Made by a program: the position numbers and the translations under genes | Notes under the pieces: model-generated | Database searches by the model: none | What the model was told of the DNA's origin: nothing | The model's input: only the letters and a program-made list of their open reading frames with translations | From: Chloroflexota bacterium | GTDB taxonomy: Bacteria; Chloroflexota; Anaerolineae; JAAYZQ01 | NCBI GenBank assembly: GCA_018606645.1 | Contig: JAGVRI010000003.1 | Coordinates: 273,736-337,735 of the forward strand | Reading direction: 5' to 3' | Length of the DNA: 64,000 nt | Shown here: in pieces, positions 1 through 7,989 of the stretch | Layout of the letters: every line of letters begins with the position of its first letter | How positions within the stretch are numbered: position 1 is the first letter of the stretch

Positions 1-721
1 CCTCGGCCGCCCGCTCCACTTGCCAGCGCAGCGTGACACAGTCGCCCGGCTTCTCCACTCGGTCGGGCGTGGCGGAAAAGCTGATGATCGGCCTGGCCGG
101 GGTGGCGGTCGGCGGTGGGGGTTGGGTAGACCTGGGCGTAGAGGTAGGCGGCGGCGTGTTCGTCGGAGCGGGGACCACGGCGGCGTAGAGCTCGTAGGTC
201 TGGGTCGTGCTGTACACCCCTTGGGTAGTGGCGATGGTGATGAAGGCATCGGTGGTCTCTGCGGCCTGGAAGGTGAGGCGCGAGGCCAGCGGCTCGGTGC
301 CGCCGTCGTCGTCTTCGTATATCACGCCTGCAATCTCAACCCTCAGGAAGGTGTCCACCAGGGGTGCCAGGCTCTGGGTATGGACGTCGTACCAGCGTCC
401 GGCCTTGACCCGGAACCGGGCGGTGTCCACGTCGCCGTCCGGGTAGAAGGAGCGCTGCTGCACCTCTCCATTGGCGATCCACGGGGGGTCCCCGGTGCCG
501 GGGTCATCGGGCTCGTAGGGGTCGGGGCCTGGGGCCTGCGCCTGGCTGGACAGGGCCAGCAGGCACGAGGCCAGCAAGCAGGAGGCAAGAATGAACAGGA
601 GGACCAAGAGGACCAGACACCCCGCTGCCCCCAATGTCCTTCGCGCTTTGCCTTTTCTTCCCTCGCCCTTTGTCTCCCTACTGCTCATCACTTCGGTCTT
701 GGATCTTGTCTTTTGATTCAT
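1..721 (-). CDS. Secreted/surface PPC-domain protein, cut by the window edge
   Basis: The reading frame is open from an ATG at 721 to base 1, so 240 codons are visible and the C-terminus is missing. After a basic N-terminus come a hydrophobic stretch with two Ala-Ser-Cys lipobox-like sites (about residues 34-58) and a domain starting DPYEPDD with the pattern of the pre-peptidase C-terminal (PPC) beta-sandwich (about 63-157: SFYPDGDVDTARF, VKAGRWYDV, DTFLRV, YEDDDGG). A Pro/Thr linker and the start of an Ig-like segment follow. The protein is therefore probably exported and anchored outside the cell. The start codon overlaps the stop of the upstream TrbL-like gene (ATGA), so the two are translationally coupled. 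GGAGG sits only one base before this ATG, so the ATG at 688 is an alternative start. Confidence 0.72.
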   Translation of the reverse strand, partial: MNQKTRSKTEVMSSRETKGEGRKGKARRTLGAAGCLVLLVLLFILASCLLASCLLALSSQAQAPGPDPYEPDDPGTGDPPWIANGEVQQRSFYPDGDVDTARFRVKAGRWYDVHTQSLAPLVDTFLRVEIAGVIYEDDDGGTEPLASRLTFQAAETTDAFITIATTQGVYSTTQTYELYAAVVPAPTNTPPPTSTPRSTQPPPPTATPARPIISFSATPDRVEKPGDCVTLRWQVERAAE

Positions 722-3582
722 GCCTCCTGATCCTTCGTCTGCGATTCCTCCGCTTCCCGGCGGGTGATGTCCAGCACAGCCTGGCCGTACCTCTCCAGCT
801 TCTTGGGACCAACGCCCTTGATCGTCTCCAGTTCCTCCGCTGTCTGCGGCTGGGCGGCGGCGATGCGCTGCAGTGTGGCGTCGGGAAAGACGTAGAACGC
901 CTTCTGCCCCTGTTGCTGCGCCGTCTTCAATCGCCAGGTGCGGAGCCGTTCAAAGAGGTCGGGGTCGTACTGCTCGGCGGGCAGTGAGGTCGGCCTGGCG
1001 GACGTCTGCGCAGATGGTGCGGACGGGACCGTTGTTGCAGACGTGGTCGACGGTGGCTCGGTGGGCAACGCAGGCGGCCTGGGGATCTCCTTCACGGTTA
1101 CATCAGTGAAGGCCCCCAGGCCGATGAGCCCCTCGACGACGCGGTCGGTGGTCTCCGGGTCGCCGCTGGTCCGGTCCCACTGGCGCATGCGGGCCAGCCT
1201 TCCCTCCCGGAACTGTTGAGGGGTGAGCCGCGGGTTTCGTTCCAGGCTCTCCCCGACCGTCTCGACCAGTTGGCGGCCCAGATCGTTGGCCAGCCCGGCC
1301 TGCTGCATCTGATGCGCCACTTCCTTGACTCGCTCTGCCCGCTGACCAAAGGCGGCCTCCGCGCCGATGCCCAGTTCGCCTTGTAGAGCGGTGTCCAGGT
1401 CTCCCTCCTGGCCCGCCGTCTTGATGGCTCGGGCAAATCCTTGGCGGACCTGCCTCGCCGCGATAGTGCGTTGGGTCGTCACCCCCAGAGCCACCGCCTC
1501 GCCGATGCTCAGCCGCTCGTCGGGTGGGAGGTTGGCGGCTGCCTGTTCTGTCACGAGGACGGCTGCTGCCTCCGGCTGTTGCTGAACGGCCTCCTCGACG
1601 AGTTGCGGATCGAGGCTGCCATCTGGCAGGGTGGGCGAGCGACCCTCCTGCTGCCACCGCACTGCCTGCCTGTGGCCGGCTGCGGCCAGGTCAAAGACAG
1701 CGTTCTCCACGTCGGGCGAGACAGGCTCCAGCTTGGCCGCTGCCTGCCGGATCTGAGCGGCGCTTGGCTGCGACCAGCCCGAAAGGTCGGTGGCCTGGTC
1801 TCCCAGGAGCAGACCCTGGAGAGGAGCGGCCGTGGCTGGCGCCCCGCTGTCCGGATCGGCTGGGGTGACGGTCGGCCGGCTCCCTGACGCCGAGGGCGTC
1901 GCCGTGGAAGCCGCTGCGGGTGGGATCGGCACCAGGAGAGACGAAGGCTGGGCAGGTGCGGTCGGGGGCGATCCAGAGGGCCTGGCTGCCGATTCGACAC
2001 CAGTATCTCTGCCTGTGAGTAGCTGTCTCGTTGCGGCCAGGCCCGCCCCGGTCACGAACCCCCAACCCGCCTCCTGGCCCAGCACCCTCGTCGCCGTGTT
2101 GCCCATCAACGCCAGGCTGCCGTAATCGGTGCCTTTGGCGGCAGCCAGTGCGCCGACGATGGCTCCGGCGCCGCCGGTCGTGGCGGCCATCGCTGCCTGG
2201 AGTGCCGCCCGGGCGGTGGTGGCTGGTGCGCTCAGAGTTGCTCCAGCGGTGCCCAGCAGGGTGGTCCCCTGGGGGCCGCCGTAGGGATGGGGCGCTCCCA
2301 TCAACGTCTGCGTCACCGCCCCGCCGCCGATCAGCGACGCCGCCAGCCGCGACTCGGGGCTGGCCAGGGTGGTCGTTCCACCTCCAGCCCCGCTCAGGCC
2401 AAAGGCGGCGCCGAGGCTGCTCACCGAACTGCCGATGAAGCTGACGCTGCTCAGGAGGCTGGTGAGCGCCTCCTTGGCCATCACCAGGCAGAGCAGCAGA
2501 TCGACCAGCGCCACGGCGGCCATGGCCGCCAGGCTGCCGGTGGCCACGGAAAAGAGGCGGATGACCACCCCAGCCAGCGTCAGCAGTACGATGCTCTTCA
2601 GAAAGATATGGATGTAGTTGCGGATCACGCCGGCCGGAAAGCTCTCCAGCGGCAGGTAGAAGGCAAAGATGGCCGCCACCGGGAAGAGCACGAACATCAT
2701 GCCCGCCGATAGACCCAGGGCGATCTGCAGCACGCCGTAGGCCAGGATCAGCAGGGCGATGACCAAGGCCAGGAGTTGCACGCCCAGCGCGTCCTGGGCA
2801 TAGCCCAGCACATCCCACGGGTCGCCGACGGGATGATCCGGGTCACAGGCGGGTTCGCCGTACAGCGCGGCTGGGTGGTAGACACAGTGGTTGTATAGGT
2901 CGTGCACACTCTCGCTGCCGCCGTAGGGGATCTGGTCCGGGAGCGCCGTCAGGCTGGGGGCGAGAACCTCCGCCGGGCTGGTACCGGTGATGCACAGCAG
3001 CACTTCCACCACGCTGCCCGAGCAGCCGGGGACGGCGCCGGTCGATACGGCGCTGGACACCTCTTCGGAGAGGTCCACCCGCCAGGTCTCCAACTCGGTG
3101 TAGATGTCGGGCGCGTTGAGCAGGTAGGCCTGGATGACGATGCCCCAGATGGCCGCCCGCTGGAAGGAGACCAGCTTGAGGTCGGGCCAGAAGGGGCGGG
3201 CCAGCAAGCTGAGGCCGAAGAGCCCTAGGCTGACCATCAGGCTGCCGCGGACAAGAGAGTGCACCGAGCCGGTGATGACGGCATTGAGCGCCTCGGTGAC
3301 CACCGTACCAAAGAGCGCCGAAAAGTCGTCGCCGAAGAGGCCGACCAGGCCGCAGACCTTGAGCACGCCCCACAGCAGCACCCCGCCGACGCGGGCCGTG
3401 TCCTGCAGGGTCTTGATCAGGGCGATTTCGAGCTGATTGAGCATCTCCTGCAGCCAGCCGGGCAGCGGGAGTTGTAGAGGAGCGGCGTGGGCCGCGCCGG
3501 GAGATACGACCGAGAGGGCCAGTGCGGCCAGCAGAGCGAATCCCACGAGCGCGGCCCACCTCGAGTTCTTACGATTCATCAT
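718..3582 (-). CDS. TrbL/VirB6-like conjugation membrane protein with C-terminal HRDC domain
   Basis: 954 residues. The N-terminus has a signal-like segment (about 10-34). Many hydrophobic helices follow up to about residue 400, including a dense cluster from about 275 to 400, which is the usual build of TrbL/VirB6-type inner-membrane subunits of type IV secretion systems. A long Ala/Pro/Thr-rich tail of about 450 residues follows. Residues about 872-942 match an HRDC domain (FERLRTWR, VFPDATLQRIAA, IKGVGPKKLERYG), a nucleic-acid-binding module normally found on RecQ and RNase D. The domain is in frame with no sign of a frameshift. The gene overlaps the upstream ribbon-helix-helix gene by 14 bases and the downstream PPC-domain gene by 4, so the three form an operon. 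A GGAGGAG site precedes the start. The TrbL assignment rests on topology, size and context; the HRDC call is strong. Confidence 0.68.
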   Translation of the reverse strand: MMNRKNSRWAALVGFALLAALALSVVSPGAAHAAPLQLPLPGWLQEMLNQLEIALIKTLQDTARVGGVLLWGVLKVCGLVGLFGDDFSALFGTVVTEALNAVITGSVHSLVRGSLMVSLGLFGLSLLARPFWPDLKLVSFQRAAIWGIVIQAYLLNAPDIYTELETWRVDLSEEVSSAVSTGAVPGCSGSVVEVLLCITGTSPAEVLAPSLTALPDQIPYGGSESVHDLYNHCVYHPAALYGEPACDPDHPVGDPWDVLGYAQDALGVQLLALVIALLILAYGVLQIALGLSAGMMFVLFPVAAIFAFYLPLESFPAGVIRNYIHIFLKSIVLLTLAGVVIRLFSVATGSLAAMAAVALVDLLLCLVMAKEALTSLLSSVSFIGSSVSSLGAAFGLSGAGGGTTTLASPESRLAASLIGGGAVTQTLMGAPHPYGGPQGTTLLGTAGATLSAPATTARAALQAAMAATTGGAGAIVGALAAAKGTDYGSLALMGNTATRVLGQEAGWGFVTGAGLAATRQLLTGRDTGVESAARPSGSPPTAPAQPSSLLVPIPPAAASTATPSASGSRPTVTPADPDSGAPATAAPLQGLLLGDQATDLSGWSQPSAAQIRQAAAKLEPVSPDVENAVFDLAAAGHRQAVRWQQEGRSPTLPDGSLDPQLVEEAVQQQPEAAAVLVTEQAAANLPPDERLSIGEAVALGVTTQRTIAARQVRQGFARAIKTAGQEGDLDTALQGELGIGAEAAFGQRAERVKEVAHQMQQAGLANDLGRQLVETVGESLERNPRLTPQQFREGRLARMRQWDRTSGDPETTDRVVEGLIGLGAFTDVTVKEIPRPPALPTEPPSTTSATTVPSAPSAQTSARPTSLPAEQYDPDLFERLRTWRLKTAQQQGQKAFYVFPDATLQRIAAAQPQTAEELETIKGVGPKKLERYGQAVLDITRREAEESQTKDQEA

Positions 3583-3778
3583 GCCTCTCCTCCCTGCCCG
3601 GTCCCGGCCGGTCGTACCGGTCGGCCAGCGTTTGCCGGATGATCTCGCTGCGAGACACCCTCGCTCCCTCTGCCTCCTCGACCAGGAGATGGTACAACCG
3701 AAGCGGGATGTGCGCGCCTACAAAGACGGTAAGCGTAGAGTCTTCCGCTGCGTTGATGGCTGGCTTGTCCACCATCAT
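3569..3778 (-). CDS. Small ribbon-helix-helix-like DNA-binding protein
   Basis: About 69 residues from the ATG at 3778 (or 67 or 68 from the adjacent ATG at 3775). The frame is open further upstream to 3895, but those codons look non-coding and include a candidate promoter. The core runs from a beta-strand (STLTVFVGAHIP) to two helices (LRLYHLLVEEAE, SRSEIIRQTLADRY), the arrangement of CopG/Arc-type repressors or plasmid-partition regulators, with a charged tail. It overlaps the start of the TrbL-like gene by 14 bases and is the first gene of that operon, so it may autoregulate it; this role is inferred from position only. Confidence 0.6.
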   Translation of the reverse strand: MMVDKPAINAAEDSTLTVFVGAHIPLRLYHLLVEEAEGARVSRSEIIRQTLADRYDRPGPGREERHDES

Positions 3779-3798
3779 GTCCGCTCGTTCGCTGCCCG

Positions 3799-3827
3799 AT
3801 TGAACCACAACCGGGGGCGAAAAGCAA
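3799..3827 (-). promoter_or_regulatory. Candidate promoter of the TrbL-like operon
   Basis: On the minus strand TTGCTT (3822-3827) and TTCAAT (3799-3804) are 17 bases apart, just upstream of the ribbon-helix-helix gene. The boxes are imperfect. Their position argues for the shorter start of that gene. Confidence 0.35.
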
Positions 3828-3902
3828 TCCGGTAAAAAGGTAGGTTTTTCGCGAGGGAGAAAAAGGCTGCAACAGTCAAGATGCGAAGGTTTCAAAAAAG
3901 AA

Positions 3903-3932
3903 GAGCCTGATCCCGATGAAGGGATCAGGCTC
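3903..3932 (-). terminator. Rho-independent terminator of the RNase H-like gene
   Basis: A perfect 12-bp stem (GAGCCTGATCCC with its complement) closes a 6-base loop. On the minus strand it is followed by TTCTTTTTT. It lies just past the stop codon of the broken RNase H gene. Confidence 0.88.
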
Positions 3933-3936
3933 CTGG

Positions 3937-4379
3937 TTAGTGGCCGAGCACATGCATGACCCTTCGGCCCAACTCACGGCAGGTCTTGTCGCGCGGGACC
4001 TTAACCAGGTCACAGCGGCCGAAGGTCTGGCTCAGCGTCGTTGCCTCGTCCACCAAAGGGCGCAGGTTAGCGGCCTTGATTTGCCAGCCCTGACTCAACT
4101 GGCCGACCAGCAGTTGGGAATCGGTGTGCACCATCACGCTGTAGTTGCGCCGGCTCTTGCCTGCCCGCTCGATCCGCCCGCGCAGGTCGACCAGGGCGCG
4201 ATGAGGGCAACGTATCCGGCTTTGTTGTTGGCGGTAACGCCGGGCAGGTTGCTCAGGCGGACGATTTGCCGCTGGCCTGTGCGGGACTCCAGCAAGTACG
4301 AGGCAAATCCCTGAGCCTGTGGGGCGCCGTTCCCCAGGCAGCCCCCATCGCAGAAGACGCGGTACTGAGTGTGAGACAT
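3937..4379 (-). pseudogene. RNase HI-like gene, frameshifted and missing a catalytic Glu
   Basis: The first half reads in one frame from ATG 4379 (strong GGAGGTG site): FCDGGCLGNG contains the first catalytic Asp, and NNKAGYVALI corresponds to the family's NNxAEYxAL. After CTCATCGC near 4200 the RNase H similarity continues in a different frame: ALVDLRGRI, VHTDSQLLVGQLS (third catalytic Asp), then KAANLRPLVDEA and VPR. Joining the halves needs one added base (or two removed). In addition the active-site Glu of the NNxAEY motif is Gly (codon GGA). Two independent lesions make a sequencing error alone less likely. In an intact form the protein would cut RNA in RNA-DNA hybrids, a common plasmid or phage function. 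The gene has its own terminator, and its upstream region is shared with ssb. Confidence 0.75.
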
Positions 4380-4415
4380 GGGACACCTCCAGACAGAGTG
4401 GATTCGACGGTCGTG

Positions 4416-4491
4416 GACCGCCACGCACCCGGACGCGGTAGCGTTTTCTTCGTCCCCTTCTCCGGCCCCGCTACAGGAAAATGGACGACAA
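4416..4491 (-). promoter_or_regulatory. Upstream block shared with ssb (copy 1)
   Basis: Three short segments recur upstream of the ssb gene in the same order and orientation: GACCGCCACGCACCC (4416-4430; GACTGCCATGCACCC in the other copy), ACGCGGTAGCGTT (4433-4445, an inverted repeat ACGC-ggta-GCGT) and GAAAATGGACGACAA (4477-4491). Read on the minus strand the last is TTGTCGTCCATTTTC. The palindromic element looks like an operator. Confidence 0.6.
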
Positions 4492-4539
4492 GTCACCAAT
4501 GAATGCTGATTACTAACGCACATTTGTGTTGGCGGGCGC

Positions 4540-4568
4540 TTGACCGGGATGCCAGGATATGCTACAAT
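4540..4568 (+). promoter_or_regulatory. Promoter of the UPF0175/DUF3368 pair
   Basis: TTGACC (4540-4545) and TACAAT (4563-4568) are separated by exactly 17 bases. Transcription would begin near 4575, which places the antitoxin start at 4630 rather than at an earlier in-frame ATG. Confidence 0.75.
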
Positions 4569-4629
4569 CAGGGTGCGCAGAGAGAAGCCAGGCGATGCTG
4601 GTCCAAGTGCGCGGTATCTGGAGGTAGCG

Positions 4630-4914
4630 ATGGAGACGATGGTACTGGAGGTAGCCATATCCAAAGATCTGTTTTCGATGTTGGGGTTTTCCAGGGATAG
4701 GGCCGTCGAGGCGATGAAGGAATTCTCGGTACTGGGTTTGTACCTGGAACAGAGGATCTCGGCCGGCAAAGCAGCCGAATTGATGGGTCTCCGAAAGAGG
4801 GAGTTCATCAGACTGCTGGCGCGAAAAGGCATACCTTACTTCGACTACTCGGACGAAGAGCTGGAAGAGGAATTCCGGACCTTCGATGAGTGGCAGCAAG
4901 AGAGATCTTCCTGA
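4630..4914 (+). CDS. UPF0175 family protein (probable antitoxin)
   Basis: 94 residues from ATG 4630, chosen because GGAGG lies 6 bases upstream and the promoter lies inside the longer frame. The protein has an N-terminal strand segment and then the family helix-turn-helix core: YLEQRISAGKAAELMGLRKREFIRLLARKGIPYFDYS, with an acidic EELEEEF tail. UPF0175 proteins are usually paired with DUF3368 PIN-like proteins, and the next gene is exactly that, starting one base after this stop (or overlapping, if an earlier start is used). By analogy it neutralises the toxin and represses its own promoter. Confidence 0.8.
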   Translation: METMVLEVAISKDLFSMLGFSRDRAVEAMKEFSVLGLYLEQRISAGKAAELMGLRKREFIRLLARKGIPYFDYSDEELEEEFRTFDEWQQERSS

Positions 4915-4915
4915 G

Positions 4916-5398
4916 ATGGTAGTTGCAAACGCCGGCCCACTCATCTCCCTGGCGGCCATAGGCAAACTCGATCTGCTCAAAGCCCTGTTTGAGCAGATCC
5001 TCATCCCCCAGGCCGTTTACGACGAGGTGGTCATGCACGGCGAAGGGGAACCGGGCAGCCTTGAGGTGAGGGAAGCGGAGTGGCTCAGGGCTGCGCAGGT
5101 TCAGGATCGGCTGGCGGTCGATCTCTTGCGTGAGACATTGGACGCGGGCGAGAGCGAAGCCATTGTCCTGGCTCAGGAACTGAACGCCAGGTATGTACTG
5201 CTGGACGACAGGCTGGCTCGCAGAAAGGCGCGCCTCATTGGACTGCGTATGACGGGTACGTTGGGCATCCTTCTGATGGCCAGGAAAGCAGGTCTGATCT
5301 CCGCGGTCAGGCCGTTCTTGGATGAACTGAGGCAGACCGATTTCCGGATGAGCGACCGGGTGTATCAGGAGGTACTGCTCAAAGCGGGGGAAGCATAA
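4916..5398 (+). CDS. DUF3368 PIN-like protein (probable toxin)
   Basis: 160 residues from ATG 4916; an in-frame ATG at 4886 would overlap the antitoxin gene. The start at 4916 puts the family signature VVANAGPLISLAAIGKLDLL at the very N-terminus, as is usual. Acidic residues expected of a PIN nuclease are visible: DEVV, the DAGESEAIVLAQ segment and LLDDRLARRKA. The family is thought to be metal-dependent ribonucleases. One base separates it from the UPF0175 stop (TGAGATG), consistent with coupled translation. Activity is inferred from the family. Confidence 0.8.
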   Translation: MVVANAGPLISLAAIGKLDLLKALFEQILIPQAVYDEVVMHGEGEPGSLEVREAEWLRAAQVQDRLAVDLLRETLDAGESEAIVLAQELNARYVLLDDRLARRKARLIGLRMTGTLGILLMARKAGLISAVRPFLDELRQTDFRMSDRVYQEVLLKAGEA

Positions 5399-5407
5399 CA
5401 GTCTCTT

Positions 5408-5436
5408 TTGACAGAGTTGCCCGGGTGTGCTACAGA
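5408..5436 (+). promoter_or_regulatory. Promoter upstream of the GH10 lipoprotein gene
   Basis: TTGACA (5408-5413) and TACAGA (5431-5436) are 17 bases apart. The next plus-strand gene starts at 5613, giving a leader of about 170 bases. Confidence 0.55.
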
Positions 5437-5482
5437 CTCTCAGAAAGTGTGGTAGTCATCACCATGCACTGAAGCTGGATTG

Positions 5483-5514
5483 CAGTTGGCCAGCACCGAA
5501 AGGCTGGCCAACTG
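5483..5514 (+). promoter_or_regulatory. Strong hairpin in the leader of the GH10 gene
   Basis: CAGTTGGCCAGC (5483-5494) and its exact complement (5503-5514) enclose an 8-base loop, ACCGAAAG. No T-run follows, so a simple terminator is unlikely, although it could protect the 3' end of the toxin-antitoxin message. It lies between the candidate promoter and the GH10 start and may be an RNA leader element or an operator. Confidence 0.5.
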
Positions 5515-5612
5515 TCATCACTATATACGTTCAAAGAGCTATACCCCCAAGGTTAGGCACGGCGATTGGGCCTCGATCGTTGCTGTTGGAGTCAGAGCAG
5601 TGAGGAGAAACG

Positions 5613-7976
5613 ATGAACTGCAAACTGTTTCCCTGTGTAAGCCTGTTCGTAGCCCTGGCCCTGCTGCTGGCCTCCTGTGGGCCGGGGCCGACTCCTACCT
5701 TGGTCCCGCCATCGTTGACGCCTGCTGTAACCGACGCTCCTACTCCCACAGCATCGTTCACCCCAACACCCACGGCCACGCCAACGCCCACTTTGACGAC
5801 AACGCCGACGCCGACCCCTACTCCCCTGCCGCCTTGCGCCGTGGACCGCTTTGCCGCGTATCAGCGCCTGCTCTGCGCGCCCGCTGAAGTGACGGATGGG
5901 AAGGTGCGCGCCGAGTGGCTGCGTTGGTGCCTGGGCCACTACGGATATGCGTTGAAAGAAACCGTGGCGGAGGAGCTGCCGCTGGTGACGGCTTCGCCGC
6001 CTGATGGGCAGTGCACCTACCAGGCCATTGAAGTGGCTGGAGTCGATCTGCCCTACGTCGGCGGCGTGCTCTTGATGCCGGAGAGTCGCGAGGGTTCCGG
6101 CATTGCCACTGTGACACCCACACCCACGGCGACAGCCATGCCGACGAGCTCGCTGGCGCAGAAGACGACCCTGTATGCCGGGCCGGCACTTCAGGGATAC
6201 AAGACCATCGCAACTCTGAAGGCTGGCACGAACCTGACACTGTTGGCGACGTTCGGTGACTTTGTGCAGGTGCAGGCCAGGGTTGGCGAACAGCCCCAAA
6301 CCGGGTTCATTCTCAAGAAGGACATCGGCGCATTGCCGTCTTCCTTGCCTGAGTTGGAGGTCGATGCAGTTCCGTGGCAGCCCGTGGACGTTGTCCCCAA
6401 CTTCTTCGATCCGGCCGCTGCGCTCAAGAATGATGTGATCACGATTAATAACACCGGCCACAACGGGTATTATGACTACCATGGCCGGCCGTTCACTTTC
6501 AATACCGCTTTCAGGGTCACGGTCAAGTTGCATACAAGTGATCGACAATTCGGTTCACTCAAACTCCAGGATCGTCCCAACGTCACGACTGGGCCGTGGT
6601 GGAAAGGCATCCGGCGCCTGGATATTGCTACAGATGGCCACAAGCTCTACATTGAAATTCATGACGGAGTTGTCGAAGCACCGAAACACATCGACCTTGG
6701 ACTTCCAGACAGCCAGGTCGTGTCCCTGATCTTTTCGGACCCCAATGGCCGGGCGTTCAGTGTCATTGACGGCAACAACCGGAAGTTCCGGACTGTTGAC
6801 GTCACTCGCCTCGGACTTCAGCTCCCTCAAGGCCTATTCCCTCAGGCCACCGTGTATATCGGGTGCGTTACCTCCCCCAAGTCCAAGCTGACCATTGGCG
6901 CTCTATCCGTGGAAAAGGCGCCCTCCGGCAAATCTGCCACGAGCGGCACTACGGCCGCTCCAATCGGCCTACGACCGCTGGCGAAGAAAAGGGGGATCAC
7001 CGTCGGCACGGAGTTCAGTTGGTGGTGGGCTAGGAATCCCAAATATTGGGAGATTATGTCTAAGGACTTTGATGTGGCGATCCTCTCTGAGTTCAGCTCG
7101 CAAGACTTCTGGCGAGGAAGGGGCCAGTACAACTTCGAACGCATGGACAATCTCGTGGACTGGATAATCCGCTGCGGCTGGCAGGTGCGTGCCTCTCATC
7201 TGGTTTGGGGTGCAATCGAAAGCAAAGCCGTGCCAGACTGGCTACTCAAGTCGAACTTCTCCCGTGACGAGTATATCCAGATCCTCCGGGAGCACGTCCG
7301 AACGGTGGTCGGCCACTACAAGGGCAGAGTCGCCGAGTGGAGCATCGCCAACGAGGCGGGCAGCCGCTCGTTCTGGAACGGCGCCGATTTCTGGAACGAC
7401 AAGATAGGCCCCGAGTACATCGAGATCGCGTTCCGGGCAGCCAAGGAGGCAGATCCCGGGGCGATTCTGATTTTCAACGACGACAATAACCAGAGCCCTC
7501 AGGATGAAGGAACCACGCGGGTCATCGACAGGATGTACGCCACCGTCAAGGATCTCAAGTCGAAGGGTGTTCCGATTGACGTCGTCGGCATGCAAATGCA
7601 CCTCCTGCTTCCATGGAACAGCCAGATTCTTCCCGACAAGGCCGCAGTGATCGAGACGATGCGGATGTTCGCCGAGCTAGGTGTGGACATCTACATCACC
7701 GAGTTCGACGTGAATTTGCAGAGCATTCAGGGCTCTCAGAAAGAGAGATGGGACCTGGAAGCCAAGGTATACCGCGATATGATGGAGGCCTGTCTCGAGT
7801 CGGGCGTGTGCAAGAGTTTTGCTACCTGGGGCATATCGGACTCGACTTCCTGGATTACGTGTACCGATAGATGGTGGTGCGTGAAGCTCCCGAATGCGGA
7901 CCCACTGATGTTCGACAAGCAATTCCGGCCAAAACCGGCCTACTATGCAGTCCGTGATGCCTTATTAGGAGAATAG
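5613..7976 (+). CDS. Lipoprotein with SH3-like, jelly-roll and GH10 (endo-xylanase type) domains
   Basis: 787 residues. A lipoprotein signal ends in the lipobox LLASC (Cys about 21), followed by a long Thr/Pro linker. A small Cys-containing segment (about 70-150) and another Thr/Pro linker precede a bacterial SH3-like domain (about 180-245: LYAGPALQGYKTIATLKAGTNLTLL). A beta-rich, concanavalin-like segment (about 260-435) follows. The C-terminal third is a GH10 barrel: EWSIANEA carries the acid/base Glu (581) and DIYITEFDV the nucleophile Glu (697). GH10 enzymes hydrolyse beta-1,4-xylan and related glycans with retention of configuration. The protein should be anchored on the cell surface. 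GAGGAG upstream of ATG 5613 supports the start. It is the only plant-polymer enzyme here, and its partners are mobile-type genes, so it may be cargo. Confidence 0.85.
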   Translation: MNCKLFPCVSLFVALALLLASCGPGPTPTLVPPSLTPAVTDAPTPTASFTPTPTATPTPTLTTTPTPTPTPLPPCAVDRFAAYQRLLCAPAEVTDGKVRAEWLRWCLGHYGYALKETVAEELPLVTASPPDGQCTYQAIEVAGVDLPYVGGVLLMPESREGSGIATVTPTPTATAMPTSSLAQKTTLYAGPALQGYKTIATLKAGTNLTLLATFGDFVQVQARVGEQPQTGFILKKDIGALPSSLPELEVDAVPWQPVDVVPNFFDPAAALKNDVITINNTGHNGYYDYHGRPFTFNTAFRVTVKLHTSDRQFGSLKLQDRPNVTTGPWWKGIRRLDIATDGHKLYIEIHDGVVEAPKHIDLGLPDSQVVSLIFSDPNGRAFSVIDGNNRKFRTVDVTRLGLQLPQGLFPQATVYIGCVTSPKSKLTIGALSVEKAPSGKSATSGTTAAPIGLRPLAKKRGITVGTEFSWWWARNPKYWEIMSKDFDVAILSEFSSQDFWRGRGQYNFERMDNLVDWIIRCGWQVRASHLVWGAIESKAVPDWLLKSNFSRDEYIQILREHVRTVVGHYKGRVAEWSIANEAGSRSFWNGADFWNDKIGPEYIEIAFRAAKEADPGAILIFNDDNNQSPQDEGTTRVIDRMYATVKDLKSKGVPIDVVGMQMHLLLPWNSQILPDKAAVIETMRMFAELGVDIYITEFDVNLQSIQGSQKERWDLEAKVYRDMMEACLESGVCKSFATWGISDSTSWITCTDRWWCVKLPNADPLMFDKQFRPKPAYYAVRDALLGE

Positions 7977-7989
7977 CGCTGCGCCGAAA

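Noticed and set aside
5700..6150. ACGCCGACGCC-like repeats as a CRISPR or tandem repeat
   Set aside because: They encode Thr/Pro linkers of the lipoprotein; no spacer pattern.
5592..6548. 318-codon minus-strand frame opposite the GH10 gene
   Set aside because: Antisense shadow with Arg/Gly-rich noise; the GH10 frame has clear domains.
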